Notes: generated by a model from the letters alone, not told the origin. Positions 1 through 6,651 are shown, numbered from the stretch's first letter. The stretch: DNA of 10,262 bases from Croceibacterium_A sp039927815 (GCA_039927815.1 JBDSUJ010000122.1:1-10262); one strand, 5' to 3'. Translations and numbers: made by a program.

Positions 1-196
1 GCTGACAGACCCGGTCTATTACACCGCGCCGGTGTCATTCAAGAAGCGCTGGATGCCCCTCAAGGACGGCCACATCATGGCCTACAATTGCAGCGAGGAG
101 CCGTGGCTGCGGCTGCTCGACAAGCGCCGCGAGCAACTCAAGGCCGGAAAGCCGATCACCGCCAAGATGGCCGACGTTATCGACGTCTATCAATGA
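1..196 (+). CDS. 3' end of an unrecognised protein gene (C-terminal 64 residues)
   Basis: An open frame enters from the left edge (first full codon at base 2) and ends at TGA 194-196. The visible C-terminus begins LTDPVYYTAPVSFKKRWMPL and ends ADVIDVYQ. It has no recognisable catalytic motif, membrane segment or repeat. The DPVYYTAPV...YNCSEE pattern resembles the C-terminal part of uncharacterised secreted proteins I associate with DUF6152 genes; this is memory of context, not an alignment. The stop codon overlaps a possible ATG (193-195) of the next gene in an ATGA arrangement, so the two genes are probably co-transcribed and may be translationally coupled. The function is unknown, and the gene start lies outside the window. 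Confidence 0.7.
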   Translation, partial: LTDPVYYTAPVSFKKRWMPLKDGHIMAYNCSEEPWLRLLDKRREQLKAGKPITAKMADVIDVYQ

Positions 197-202
197 TCCG
201 AC

Positions 203-208
203 AAAGGG
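203..208 (+). promoter_or_regulatory. Ribosome binding site AAAGGG for the DUF6152-like gene
   Basis: AAAGGG lies 8 bases before the ATG at 217. It favours that start over the upstream in-frame ATG at 193, which overlaps the previous stop codon. Confidence 0.45.
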
Positions 209-216
209 CTCTTTCC

Positions 217-594
217 ATGACACGAACTCGCCTGGCGCTGGCCGCCACATCCGCGCTGCTCGTTTCCACGGCCGCCGCCGCGCACCATTCGGCCGCGATG
301 TACGACTTCCGCAAGCCGGTCACCCGGGATGGTACGGTCAAGGAAATCAGGGTAATCAACCCGCACACGCATATGCTGATGAACCTGACCGATGCCAAGG
401 GCACTCGAACGTGGGATTTCGAGGGCCATAGCGCGAGCAATTTCTTCCGCGCCGGCTTTACCCGCGGCGCCGTCAAGCCCGGTGACAAAATCTCAATCAC
501 TTTCGCCCCGCTGCGCGACGGCAAGGACGGTGGTTATATCGTCGCGTTCACCACGGCGTCGGGCACGAAAGTCGGTTTCACCCCCGCACCCTAG
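217..594 (+). CDS. DUF6152-like small secreted protein
   Basis: The product is 125 residues from ATG 217. The N-terminus has the shape of a Sec signal peptide: a basic MTRTR start, a hydrophobic Ala/Leu stretch and an AAAA/HHS cleavage region at about residue 22, so the mature protein would begin HHSAAMYD. That His-His-Ser start, the later NPHTHM and WDFEGHS motifs, and a compact beta-rich C-terminal part ending in PGDKISITFAPLRDG are typical of DUF6152 proteins, whose function is unknown. The two histidine-containing motifs could bind a metal, but this is speculation. The ATG at 193 would add eight residues (MIRQRALS) before the signal peptide; 217 is preferred because of the AAAGGG ribosome binding site and a better signal-peptide N-region. 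The gene follows closely on the previous gene and probably shares its transcript. Confidence 0.8.
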   Translation: MTRTRLALAATSALLVSTAAAAHHSAAMYDFRKPVTRDGTVKEIRVINPHTHMLMNLTDAKGTRTWDFEGHSASNFFRAGFTRGAVKPGDKISITFAPLRDGKDGGYIVAFTTASGTKVGFTPAP

Positions 595-677
595 TTCCGC
601 GCGCCTGCTGGGAAGCGGCTCAATGTAATGAAACGGGCTGCGCCGACTGCTTGCAATTTGTCCGCTGTTCGACTTTT

Positions 678-696
678 CGAAACAGTGTTACGGAAC
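678..696. promoter_or_regulatory. Candidate operator, copy 1 (upstream of amidohydrolase operon)
   Basis: The sequence CGAAACAGTGTTACGGAAC matches 16 of 19 bases of a second copy at 6033-6051. Its core is an imperfect 7-1-7 inverted repeat (CGAAACA-G-TGTTACG, one mismatched pair). It ends 45 bases before the TTG start at 742. A separate 8-bp palindrome TTTCGAAA (675-682) overlaps its left arm. Short palindromes near promoters are the usual targets of IclR-family regulators, and one is encoded in this operon; the assignment to that regulator is inference. Confidence 0.45.
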
Positions 697-732
697 TCGC
701 ACGAGCTACGATTCACCTAGCTCGCGTACGTC

Positions 733-736
733 GAGG
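733..736 (+). promoter_or_regulatory. Ribosome binding site GAGG deciding a TTG start
   Basis: GAGG lies 5 bases before TTG 742. An in-frame stop at 718-720 rules out starts further upstream. The next in-frame ATG (MDEHG, residue 44) would remove the metal-binding HxH motif, so TTG is the only sensible start. Confidence 0.5.
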
Positions 737-741
737 CCGTC

Positions 742-1657
742 TTGATCTTCGATACGCATGCCCACGTGCTGTCGGCAGACCGCGACACGTATCCCTTTTC
801 CACATTGCGCGGGGGCGCCCGACCCCCTGTGGCGGCCGTTGTCTACCCAGTCGAGCAACTGGTTGCCGACATGGACGAACACGGTATTTCACAAGCCTGC
901 CTGGTCCAGCGTGCGACCCTCTACGGCTACGACAACAGTTACCTGCTAGATGCGGCAGCGCGCCATCCGGGCCGCTTTGCAGCGGTTGCTGTTCTCGACG
1001 CGCAAGATCCCGCGTCGCCCGCCGAGCTGGAGCGACTGGGCGCACAGCAACGCCTGGGTGGCTTGAGGCTGGTCGCACCCCGGCTTACCGAAAACGACAC
1101 CAGCTGGCTGGACTCGCCGCAGGCGCTATGCCTGTGGGACGTAGCGCAGCGGGCTGGCCTGCGGGTGGCCGTCATCTTGTATCGCCGCAATCACGCGGCG
1201 GGCAGCGCGGCACTGGCGGGTCTGGCGCGCCGGTTCACGGAACTGCCCATTATTCTTGACCATTGCGCCCTGCCACACCCCTCGACGCCCGAGATGGCTT
1301 TCGCTGCTTCGGAAGGTATCGCCTACACCATCGTGGGAGGGCCGGAGTTCGGCATCGACGCGGCGCTCGGGCCCTTCGCCGATCTTCCGCATGTACGGTT
1401 CAAGGTCACGGACATCAACTTTGATCGCCTGAACGGTGCGGGCCAGGATTCGGCCGAATTCGTCCGGGCGTTGGCTGACCGGTTCGGGGCCGGCCGTTTT
1501 GGTATGGGGTTCCGATGTCGGGCAAAGCCCGGCGCCTTACGCCGAAAAGGTCGCCCGCCTGCAGCATGCGGCGGGCGCATTGTCGGTCAGCGAACGTGCT
1601 GCGTTCCTGTGGGGGAATGCAGCAGCGCTCTACGCGGGCCGAACAGCCGATGGGTGA
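742..1657 (+). pseudogene. Amidohydrolase-2 family metal-dependent hydrolase, interrupted by a one-base frameshift
   Basis: The frame opens at TTG 742 with IFDTHAHV, the N-terminal HxH metal site (His6, His8) of the amidohydrolase-2 / TIM-barrel lactone and pyrone hydrolase family (relatives of LigI and 4-sulfomuconolactone hydrolase). ILDHCALPHP at about residues 171-180 holds a further expected metal histidine. At Arg252 (codon 1495-1497) the homology shifts to the +1 frame: skipping one base of the TTTT run at 1497-1500 gives LVWGSDVGQSPAPYAEKV and continues to WGNAAALY and TGA 1655-1657. The restored protein is 304 residues, normal for the family, and recovers the catalytic Asp in WGSD. 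Unshifted, the frame runs on to 1743 as arginine- and cysteine-rich sequence through the MFS gene, which is clearly not protein-like. The restored stop overlaps the MFS start by 8 bases, as in the next junction of the operon. It is either a real pseudogene, a recent mutation or a homopolymer sequencing error. Its role is probably hydrolysis of a lactone-like ring intermediate; the substrate is unknown. Confidence 0.8.
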
Positions 1658-2987
1658 CGCTTCCCAGACCATTGCCGCGATGCTTGACGCAGAGGGCTCG
1701 TGGGGTCGGCGGCGGTGGGTGCCGCTGCTGTTTGGCGCGATGATGTTTTTCGACAGCTGGGACATCCTGGTCGCCGCCTTCATCTTGCCGCTGCTGACCG
1801 CGGAATGGGGCCTCGGACCGCGGCAGATCGGCTGGCTGCTTTCGGCGGCCTATGCGGGCCAGTTCTTCGGCGCGCTGGCGAGCGGGTGGTTCGCGGAGCG
1901 ATTTGGGCGCAAACCGGTGTTCTGCCTCGCGGTGGCGGGGATGAGTATCATGGGCATCTGTTGCGCGATGAGCGCCAACCCCGCCCAGTTCGAACTGTTC
2001 CGCTTTGTTCAAGGCCTGTTTCTGGGTGCGGCGCTGCCTGTGGCGGTGAGCTACGTCAATGAAGTTGCGCCCACGGCCACGCGGGGGCGGTTTTTCTCCG
2101 TCTACCAGTTCCTCATGATCAGCGGGTTCGTCGCCGCGTCGGCATCCGCTGCGTTGCTAGCGCAAAGTAACGGGTGGCGGCTGCTGTTCCTGCTCGGCGC
2201 GGCACCAGTGGTTCTGGTGCCGGCCATCTGGCTGGCGCTGCCGGAATCGCCGCGCTGGCTGTGCCGCCACCGCGGGTTTGCAGCGGCCGCCGCGGCCGTT
2301 GCCAGATTGGGCGGACCCGCGGCGCCTGCCGAACCGCTCCCGTCCGGCCACGATGACGACAGGCGAGCCCCAGTGTCCGTTAGCGCGCTGTTCTCGCCAA
2401 CGTTGCGGCGCACCTCGATCGTTACGTTCTTGCTGTGGTTCCTGGGATCACTGGTGAACTACGGACTCGCCACCTGGACCCCGTCGATCTTTGTAAGCGA
2501 ATTCCATCTGCCGATTGCCGAAGCGCTCCGCTATGGCGCGATCGGGTCGATCCCGATCTTTCTCGCGCCGATCGTGCTAGGGGCCACCATCGACCGGTTC
2601 GGGCGGCGGCCGTTTGCCATCGGCGGCGCGGTCCTGGCGACAGCCTGTTTGACCGCCTTGGCCCTGATGCGCTGGGATAATACGATGGCACTGGTCGTGC
2701 TTACCATCGCCGGCGGGTTCGGAACCGGACTTTATGCCATCGTGCTGTGGCCCTATTCCGCCGAGGTATTTCCAACGCCAGTCCGGGCCGCGGGCCTGGG
2801 CGTGGCCAGTTCGCTGGCCCGCGCGGCGTCCAGCCTGACGCCGGTGATCGTCGGCGGGGTGATCGGCGCGGCCGGCAGCGTCCGCCCGGTATTCGCAATC
2901 TTTGCCTTGATCGCGGGGACGACGGCGATCATGTGGCTGGCGATGACTCGGGAAACCGCCCGCCGTCCGATGGCCGAGCATGTCTGA
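1650..2987 (+). CDS. MFS transporter, aromatic-acid/organic-acid:H+ symporter-like
   Basis: This is a 445-residue inner-membrane protein with about 12 hydrophobic segments. TM1 contains FFDSWD with two aspartates (Asp35, Asp38), like the DGxD pair of the AAHS group of aromatic acid symporters. The loop after TM2 has the MFS signature GWFAERFGRKP (about 79-89), and its second-half counterpart DRFGRRP is at about 315-321. PESPRWL (about 198-204) after TM6 is shared with sugar-porter and AAHS members. The start at ATG 1650 gives an 8-bp overlap with the restored hydrolase stop. The frame is open further upstream (for example ATG 1617), but the extra residues are basic shadow sequence of the hydrolase. 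The ribosome binding site is weak, which is consistent with translational coupling. It most likely imports the substrate of the neighbouring catabolic genes, probably a carboxylate; the identity cannot be read from sequence. Confidence 0.9.
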   Translation: MGDASQTIAAMLDAEGSWGRRRWVPLLFGAMMFFDSWDILVAAFILPLLTAEWGLGPRQIGWLLSAAYAGQFFGALASGWFAERFGRKPVFCLAVAGMSIMGICCAMSANPAQFELFRFVQGLFLGAALPVAVSYVNEVAPTATRGRFFSVYQFLMISGFVAASASAALLAQSNGWRLLFLLGAAPVVLVPAIWLALPESPRWLCRHRGFAAAAAAVARLGGPAAPAEPLPSGHDDDRRAPVSVSALFSPTLRRTSIVTFLLWFLGSLVNYGLATWTPSIFVSEFHLPIAEALRYGAIGSIPIFLAPIVLGATIDRFGRRPFAIGGAVLATACLTALALMRWDNTMALVVLTIAGGFGTGLYAIVLWPYSAEVFPTPVRAAGLGVASSLARAASSLTPVIVGGVIGAAGSVRPVFAIFALIAGTTAIMWLAMTRETARRPMAEHV

Positions 2988-3753
2988 TCTGCCCGCCAAG
3001 CCTGACGAAGGTGTCCAGGCCGCGCGAGTGGCGGTGCGGATACTCGAGCTGCTGGCCAGCCACGACGATTTGGGCGTGACCGAGATCGCGCGCACCACGC
3101 AGACCACCAAGCCACGCGTCTACCGCCATTTGCGGACCCTGGTGGACCTCGGCTACGCGGTGCAGCGCGAAACCGGCGAGCGCTATCTGCGCGGCCCGAA
3201 GCTGTTGGCTCTGGCCAGGATGATCGGGCAATCGGCAGAAGAAGGCGTGATCGAACTGGCCCGCCCGGTGCTGCAGCGGTTGCACGAGCGGTTCGATCAC
3301 ACTTTCAACCTGTCGCTGGCATATGGCGATAGCGTTTCCATCGTCGAAAGCTTGCCCGGCAAGGCACTGGTCGGGATCATCGTGCAGCTCAACCAGCAGC
3401 TCCCCTTGCACTCAACCGCGGCCGGCAAGCTGCTGCTGGCGGACCGCCTTAGGCACAGCGGTCGAATGCCGGTGGGCAAGCTCACGCGTTACACTGCACA
3501 TACGTTGGTGGATCCACGGCTCTTGCGGCAAGAACTGGCGACGATCGATGCGCGCGGGTGGGCCGATGCGCCGGAACAGGTCGTGCTCGGCATCAATGCG
3601 ATAAGCGTGCCGGTTGCCGATCACCGCGGGGCGTTGCTGGGCATGGTGTCGGCAATGGATTCGATCCAGTTCATCCCTGCCGAGGCGCCGCGCAAGCTGG
3701 TCAAGGCACTGCGCGACGCTGCGCAGGAAATCATGGCAAAGCTGACGGTGTGA
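2980..3753 (+). CDS. IclR-family transcriptional regulator
   Basis: The product is 257 residues, the usual IclR length. The N-terminal winged helix-turn-helix spans about residues 15-75, with the recognition region VTEIARTTQTTKPRVYRHLR (33-52) and the wing YAVQRETGERYLRG. The C-terminal effector-binding (GAF-like) domain runs from about 85 to 255. It contains the conserved LHSTAAGK segment (143-150), GWADAPEQVVLGINAISVPV (193-212, the E-G-like ligand-site region) and a closing LGMVSAMD strand. The start ATG overlaps the MFS stop by 8 bases (ATGTCTGA), so it is translationally coupled within the operon. IclR proteins bind an aromatic or small organic acid and either activate or repress adjacent catabolic operons. 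This one is the only regulator visible, so it is the natural candidate for the paired sites at 678-696 and 6033-6051. Its effector is unknown. Confidence 0.93.
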   Translation: MSDLPAKPDEGVQAARVAVRILELLASHDDLGVTEIARTTQTTKPRVYRHLRTLVDLGYAVQRETGERYLRGPKLLALARMIGQSAEEGVIELARPVLQRLHERFDHTFNLSLAYGDSVSIVESLPGKALVGIIVQLNQQLPLHSTAAGKLLLADRLRHSGRMPVGKLTRYTAHTLVDPRLLRQELATIDARGWADAPEQVVLGINAISVPVADHRGALLGMVSAMDSIQFIPAEAPRKLVKALRDAAQEIMAKLTV

Positions 3754-3769
3754 CGGGAAGGGCGCTGGC

Positions 3770-4243
3770 ATGAATGCTGCCGAACGTATCGCCGAGATTG
3801 CGGTCCTGCGCCAGAACGCGATCGATTACTGGCACTGCGTCGATCATTGCGGAGGCGAAGGTGTCGCGGCGATGTTTACGCCGGACGGCAAGTTCCATGC
3901 CGGCCCCGGCGAGCCGCTGGTCGGGCATGACGCGATCGAAGGCTTCTACGGCTGGCGCCGTGAGCGCGGAGAGCGGACTTCACGCCATGTGATCACCAAC
4001 TTCCACGCCGACTTCACAGGCGACGGAACCGCTCGGACGACGTGCGTTATGCTGCTTTACGCCTCAGATGGCGCGCCGCCGTTCGCCGGTACCGGGCCCG
4101 CCATGATTACCGACCTTATCGACGATTGCGTCAAATCGCCCGCCGGGAAGTGGCTGTACGCCCAGCGTGATTTCAGGGTCCTGTGGCAGAGCGGCGCTGC
4201 CGTGACTGTCGCCCCCGACCGGCTGCGGGTGCCAGCGCCCTAG
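3770..4243 (+). CDS. NTF2-like / SnoaL-like family protein
   Basis: This is a 157-residue cytoplasmic protein with no signal peptide. Helical N-terminus (ERIAEIAVLRQNAIDYW), then FTPDGKFHAGPGEPLVGHDAIEGFYGWR and a C-terminal beta sheet (TSRHVITNFHADF, TARTTCVMLLYA, KWLYAQRDFRVLW) follow the cone-shaped NTF2/SnoaL fold, seen in steroid isomerases, polyketide cyclases and dioxygenase beta subunits. The order helix-MFTPDG-H-G-DAI-F-Y-SRH-ITN is typical of the family, but the catalytic residues are too variable to assign a reaction. The ATG at 3770 is 16 bases after the IclR stop and is served by GGGAAGGG (3755-3762). It is the last gene of the plus-strand operon and ends tail to tail with the monooxygenase gene, the two stop codons sharing CTAG (4240-4243). 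It may isomerise or dehydrate a pathway intermediate; this is inference. Confidence 0.85.
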   Translation: MNAAERIAEIAVLRQNAIDYWHCVDHCGGEGVAAMFTPDGKFHAGPGEPLVGHDAIEGFYGWRRERGERTSRHVITNFHADFTGDGTARTTCVMLLYASDGAPPFAGTGPAMITDLIDDCVKSPAGKWLYAQRDFRVLWQSGAAVTVAPDRLRVPAP

Positions 4244-5988
4244 TCCTTTGGTGGGCAGTAGACGGGCGTCGGCAGTTCCTCCATTCGGGCTTTCAGCTGC
4301 AGTGCCAAATGCAGCGAATGAAACCGCGACTGCATGAAGTTTCCCCCCTGAAACCACAACCCCGGTTGAGGTGTCGGCTTCCACATGTTGCGCAGCTCGC
4401 CCTCCCACGGGCCCGGGTCGCCCTGTGTAGCGGAGCCGAGGCCCCAGCACCGGCCGACCGTCGCGGCGACCTCGGGCGAAACAAGACGCGCTACGGCGTT
4501 TTGCATCGGCAGGTAACCGGTCGCGTAAACGATCACGTCGGCCGGTACGAAGCTGCCACCACTCATCTCGACCCCGTCGTTGCGGATGCACGCGATCGCA
4601 CCGGTTGCCAGCGCAATTTCCCCTTCGGCGATAAGGTCCGATGCACCGACATCGATGTAATACCCCGCGGCGCGGCGGCTATACGCCGACAGAAACCCGG
4701 TCTCGTCCACCCCATGCCACAGCAGGAAGCCGGCATCCTGCAACCGCTGATAGAACGGCGCGTCGATCTCCTTGAGCGCGGCGGTCATTGCCCGATGGCC
4801 CGGTTCCTGCACCCGGAAGGGCAGGGCCCCCGCCAAGTCAGCCAGATCGCGCGGCACTGCCGGATCCGCATAGGATAGCGCGTCGCTGAAGGTCTTCATC
4901 GTCTCTGCCCGGACGACGATGGTCGGCGTACGTTGGATCATCGTTACCGTGGCGCCGGCTTCCCACAACGCGGCGGCGATATCGTGCGCCGAGTTGTTCG
5001 AGCCGATGACCGCATAGCGTGTGCCGGGTGCTTCGACCTGGCCGTGATCGGCGGAGTGATATTGCAGCCCGGCGAACCGGTCCGCGCCCTCGATGCCGGG
5101 CACATGCTTGGCTCCCGATAGGCCGGTAGCGAGGATGAGTTCGCGCGGGCGCAAGGTGACCGCTTCGCCGGCGCGGCGCGCCGTCACCTCCCACTGTCCC
5201 CGGGCGTCGTCGTATGTGGCGGCTGTCACAACCGTGTCGCCCCAGAAGTTGATTTCCATCGCCTCGGCATAGAGCTCGAGCCAGGCCCCCATCTTGTCCT
5301 TGTGAGTGTAGAGCGGCCAGTGTTCCGGAAACGGCAGGTAAGGAAGATCGTCGAGGTAAATCGGATCGTGCAGGTACAAGCTTCGATACCGCGCGCGCCA
5401 GCTGTCGCCGGGCTTCGCGTATGCATCCACGGCCAGCGTCGGAACCGCCAGCCGCCGAAGTCGGGCGGCGAGCGACAATCCATTATGCCCCCCGCCGACG
5501 ATCAGACAATACGGCTGCACGCTGTCGCCGAGCTCTGCGGCGGTGAGGTCGCGTTCGTCGCGCCAGGTTAGGCGCCCCGGGTATGCGCGATGCTCGACCC
5601 CGGGCGCTCGGCGAGGGCCTGCCGGTTCCTCGAAACCTTTTAGGTCCAGGGCGGAAGTCAGGACGACTTGCGCCCGGCCATCGTCGAGCTGGACCAGGCC
5701 GCGGCACCTCGCGGTATCGGTTTCGAAGGTGAACCACGCCTGGTTCGGGGGCAGGGCAAGCGCCTCCTTACTCAGCGCAAACGTGCGCGGGTGCACCAAC
5801 GGCGCCTGCTGCGCCAACATCGCGCCAATCGAGGCCACGCCCTCCCCTGTCACGATGTTCCAGGTCAGCGCGACGAAATCCCGCCAATAGCACTCCTCGG
5901 CGAACAATTCGCGCCAGTCGGCATTTCCGGGGTCGGCTAGGGCAGCCTCGAGCGCTTTCAGCCAGCGGGCTGGATCATTGCTGGGCAC
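4240..5988 (-). CDS. Flavin-dependent monooxygenase (FMO/BVMO-like) with N-terminal NTF2-like domain
   Basis: The product is 582 residues from a GTG start at 5988, preceded by a strong GGGAGGG (5993-5999). Residues 1 to about 120 look like an NTF2-type domain (WRELFAEECYWRDFVALTW ... FTFETDTARCRGLVQL). The oxidoreductase part has the FAD Rossmann motif LIVGGGHNGLSLAARL (G165-x-G167-x-x-G170), the class-B region FAGLQYHS (F305, G307, H311), a second nucleotide motif YAVIGSNNSAHDIAAAL (G329 onward) for NADPH, and the C-terminal ATGYLP (489-494). Class-B flavoprotein monooxygenases use NADPH and O2 to insert oxygen into ketones or to N-, S- or C-hydroxylate. Which reaction applies here cannot be read. 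The aromatic residue usually four positions after His311 in FMO/BVMO signatures is His315 here. It is transcribed divergently from the CMD-like gene, with a shared candidate operator 44 bases upstream of its start. The likely role is early oxygenation of the pathway substrate. Confidence 0.9.
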   Translation of the reverse strand: MPSNDPARWLKALEAALADPGNADWRELFAEECYWRDFVALTWNIVTGEGVASIGAMLAQQAPLVHPRTFALSKEALALPPNQAWFTFETDTARCRGLVQLDDGRAQVVLTSALDLKGFEEPAGPRRAPGVEHRAYPGRLTWRDERDLTAAELGDSVQPYCLIVGGGHNGLSLAARLRRLAVPTLAVDAYAKPGDSWRARYRSLYLHDPIYLDDLPYLPFPEHWPLYTHKDKMGAWLELYAEAMEINFWGDTVVTAATYDDARGQWEVTARRAGEAVTLRPRELILATGLSGAKHVPGIEGADRFAGLQYHSADHGQVEAPGTRYAVIGSNNSAHDIAAALWEAGATVTMIQRTPTIVVRAETMKTFSDALSYADPAVPRDLADLAGALPFRVQEPGHRAMTAALKEIDAPFYQRLQDAGFLLWHGVDETGFLSAYSRRAAGYYIDVGASDLIAEGEIALATGAIACIRNDGVEMSGGSFVPADVIVYATGYLPMQNAVARLVSPEVAATVGRCWGLGSATQGDPGPWEGELRNMWKPTPQPGLWFQGGNFMQSRFHSLHLALQLKARMEELPTPVYCPPKD

Positions 5989-5992
5989 CGTT

Positions 5993-5999
5993 CCCTCCC
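5993..5999 (-). promoter_or_regulatory. Ribosome binding site GGGAGGG for a GTG start
   Basis: On the minus strand GGGAGGG ends 4 bases before GTG 5988-5986. There is no in-frame ATG nearby, so this strong site supports the GTG start of the monooxygenase. Confidence 0.6.
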
Positions 6000-6032
6000 G
6001 CCCGGCGATTTATCTTGAAGTGCCAGGGTAAA

Positions 6033-6051
6033 CGAAACAATGTTCCGGAAA
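6033..6051. promoter_or_regulatory. Candidate operator, copy 2 (divergent monooxygenase / CMD promoter region)
   Basis: CGAAACAATGTTCCGGAAA matches 16 of 19 bases of the element at 678-696. The core is CGAAACA-A-TGTTCCG, an inverted repeat with one mismatched pair; its right half also contains the perfect palindrome TTCCGGAA (6043-6050). It sits 44 bases before the GTG of the minus-strand monooxygenase and 29 bases before the ATG at 6081 of the plus-strand CMD-like gene, so one site could serve both directions. Binding by the IclR regulator at 2980-3753 is inferred from proximity and from the fact that the site occurs at two promoters of the cluster. Confidence 0.5.
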
Positions 6052-6080
6052 GTTTTCACATGCAAGGGGCAACCGCGCGC

Positions 6081-6626
6081 ATGATGAGCCGGATTCCATA
6101 TCCTGACCAAGCGACGCTGCCCGACCACGTGAGGCAGATGATCGCCCGTACGCCGTTGAACATTGTCCGAATGGCGGCCCACGCCTCGCCGGCGCTGTTC
6201 GAGGCGCAGGGCGCGCTGTCGTACGCTATCGCCCGCCCGGACGTGCTCGATCCAAAGGTGCGGGAGACCGTGATCCTGGTCGTCGCGTCGGTAACCGAGA
6301 GCGCTTATGAACTTCACCAGCATGTCCCGCTGGCCCGCGCGGCGGGCCTGTCCGATCGCGATATCTGCGCGATCCGGGGCGGCAATTATGATCAGCTCGA
6401 TTCACTCCTGGGCGTTATTGCGGAATTTGCGGCCGCGACGGTGCGCGACCCCTCGCCGCCGGATGCCCTCATCGCCTCAATGCGCCGTCAGGTTTCCGAC
6501 CAGATCCTGGTGAACATCGTTCTGACAATCGGCTGCTACATGGCGGTCGCCCGGCTAATCGGCGTTGCTGGCATTGCTGTCGATGACAACCAGTTGGCGG
6601 CCCTGCCGACCGGATTGCCCGAGTAA
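6081..6626 (+). CDS. Carboxymuconolactone decarboxylase (CMD)-like protein lacking the CxxC pair
   Basis: The product is 181 residues from ATG 6081, mostly alpha-helical. The opening MMSRIPYPD and the later NIVRMAAHASPALFEAQGAL and VRETVILVVASVTESAYELHQHVPLARAAGLSD follow the CMD/AhpD-fold family. The redox pair of AhpD-type members (C-x-x-C-x-x-x-H) reads S74-x-x-E77-x-x-x-H81, so this is not a peroxidase partner but belongs with CMD-like proteins found in aromatic and alicyclic degradation clusters. The start is uncertain. ATG 6060 has GGAAAG 7 bases upstream, but that GGAA belongs to the conserved operator element. ATG 6081 or 6084 has AAGGGG (6064-6069) and agrees with the usual MSRIPYP start. 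It is 25 bases ahead of the aldolase gene, so the two form an operon, divergent from the monooxygenase. The reaction is unknown; decarboxylation, lactone handling or a structural role are all possible. Confidence 0.85.
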   Translation: MMSRIPYPDQATLPDHVRQMIARTPLNIVRMAAHASPALFEAQGALSYAIARPDVLDPKVRETVILVVASVTESAYELHQHVPLARAAGLSDRDICAIRGGNYDQLDSLLGVIAEFAAATVRDPSPPDALIASMRRQVSDQILVNIVLTIGCYMAVARLIGVAGIAVDDNQLAALPTGLPE

Positions 6627-6651
6627 TACAAATGTCCCAGGAAAGCCCCCT

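Noticed and set aside
707..712. TACGAT as a -10 promoter box for the amidohydrolase operon
   Set aside because: No matching -35 hexamer at a 16-18 base spacing (AGTGTT at the expected place); too weak to list.
651..1259. Long plus-strand open frame overlapping the amidohydrolase
   Set aside because: Arg- and Pro-rich shadow translation of the GC-rich hydrolase gene, with no family motifs and no ribosome binding site.
1495..1504. Programmed +1 ribosomal frameshifting in the amidohydrolase
   Set aside because: There is no rare or stop codon after CGT TTT, no internal Shine-Dalgarno-like spur and poor re-pairing of the Phe tRNA on TTG. Mutation or homopolymer error is simpler.
1587..2012. Open frame on the minus strand opposite the MFS gene
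   Set aside because: Low-complexity, basic antisense shadow; the MFS frame on the other strand has clear family motifs.
4183..4878. Plus-strand open frame opposite the monooxygenase
   Set aside because: Antisense shadow of a well-supported flavoprotein gene.
6060..6062. ATG 6060 as start of the CMD-like gene (188 residues)
   Set aside because: Its apparent Shine-Dalgarno GGAAAG is explained by the conserved operator element, and relatives usually begin at MSRIPYP. It cannot be excluded.
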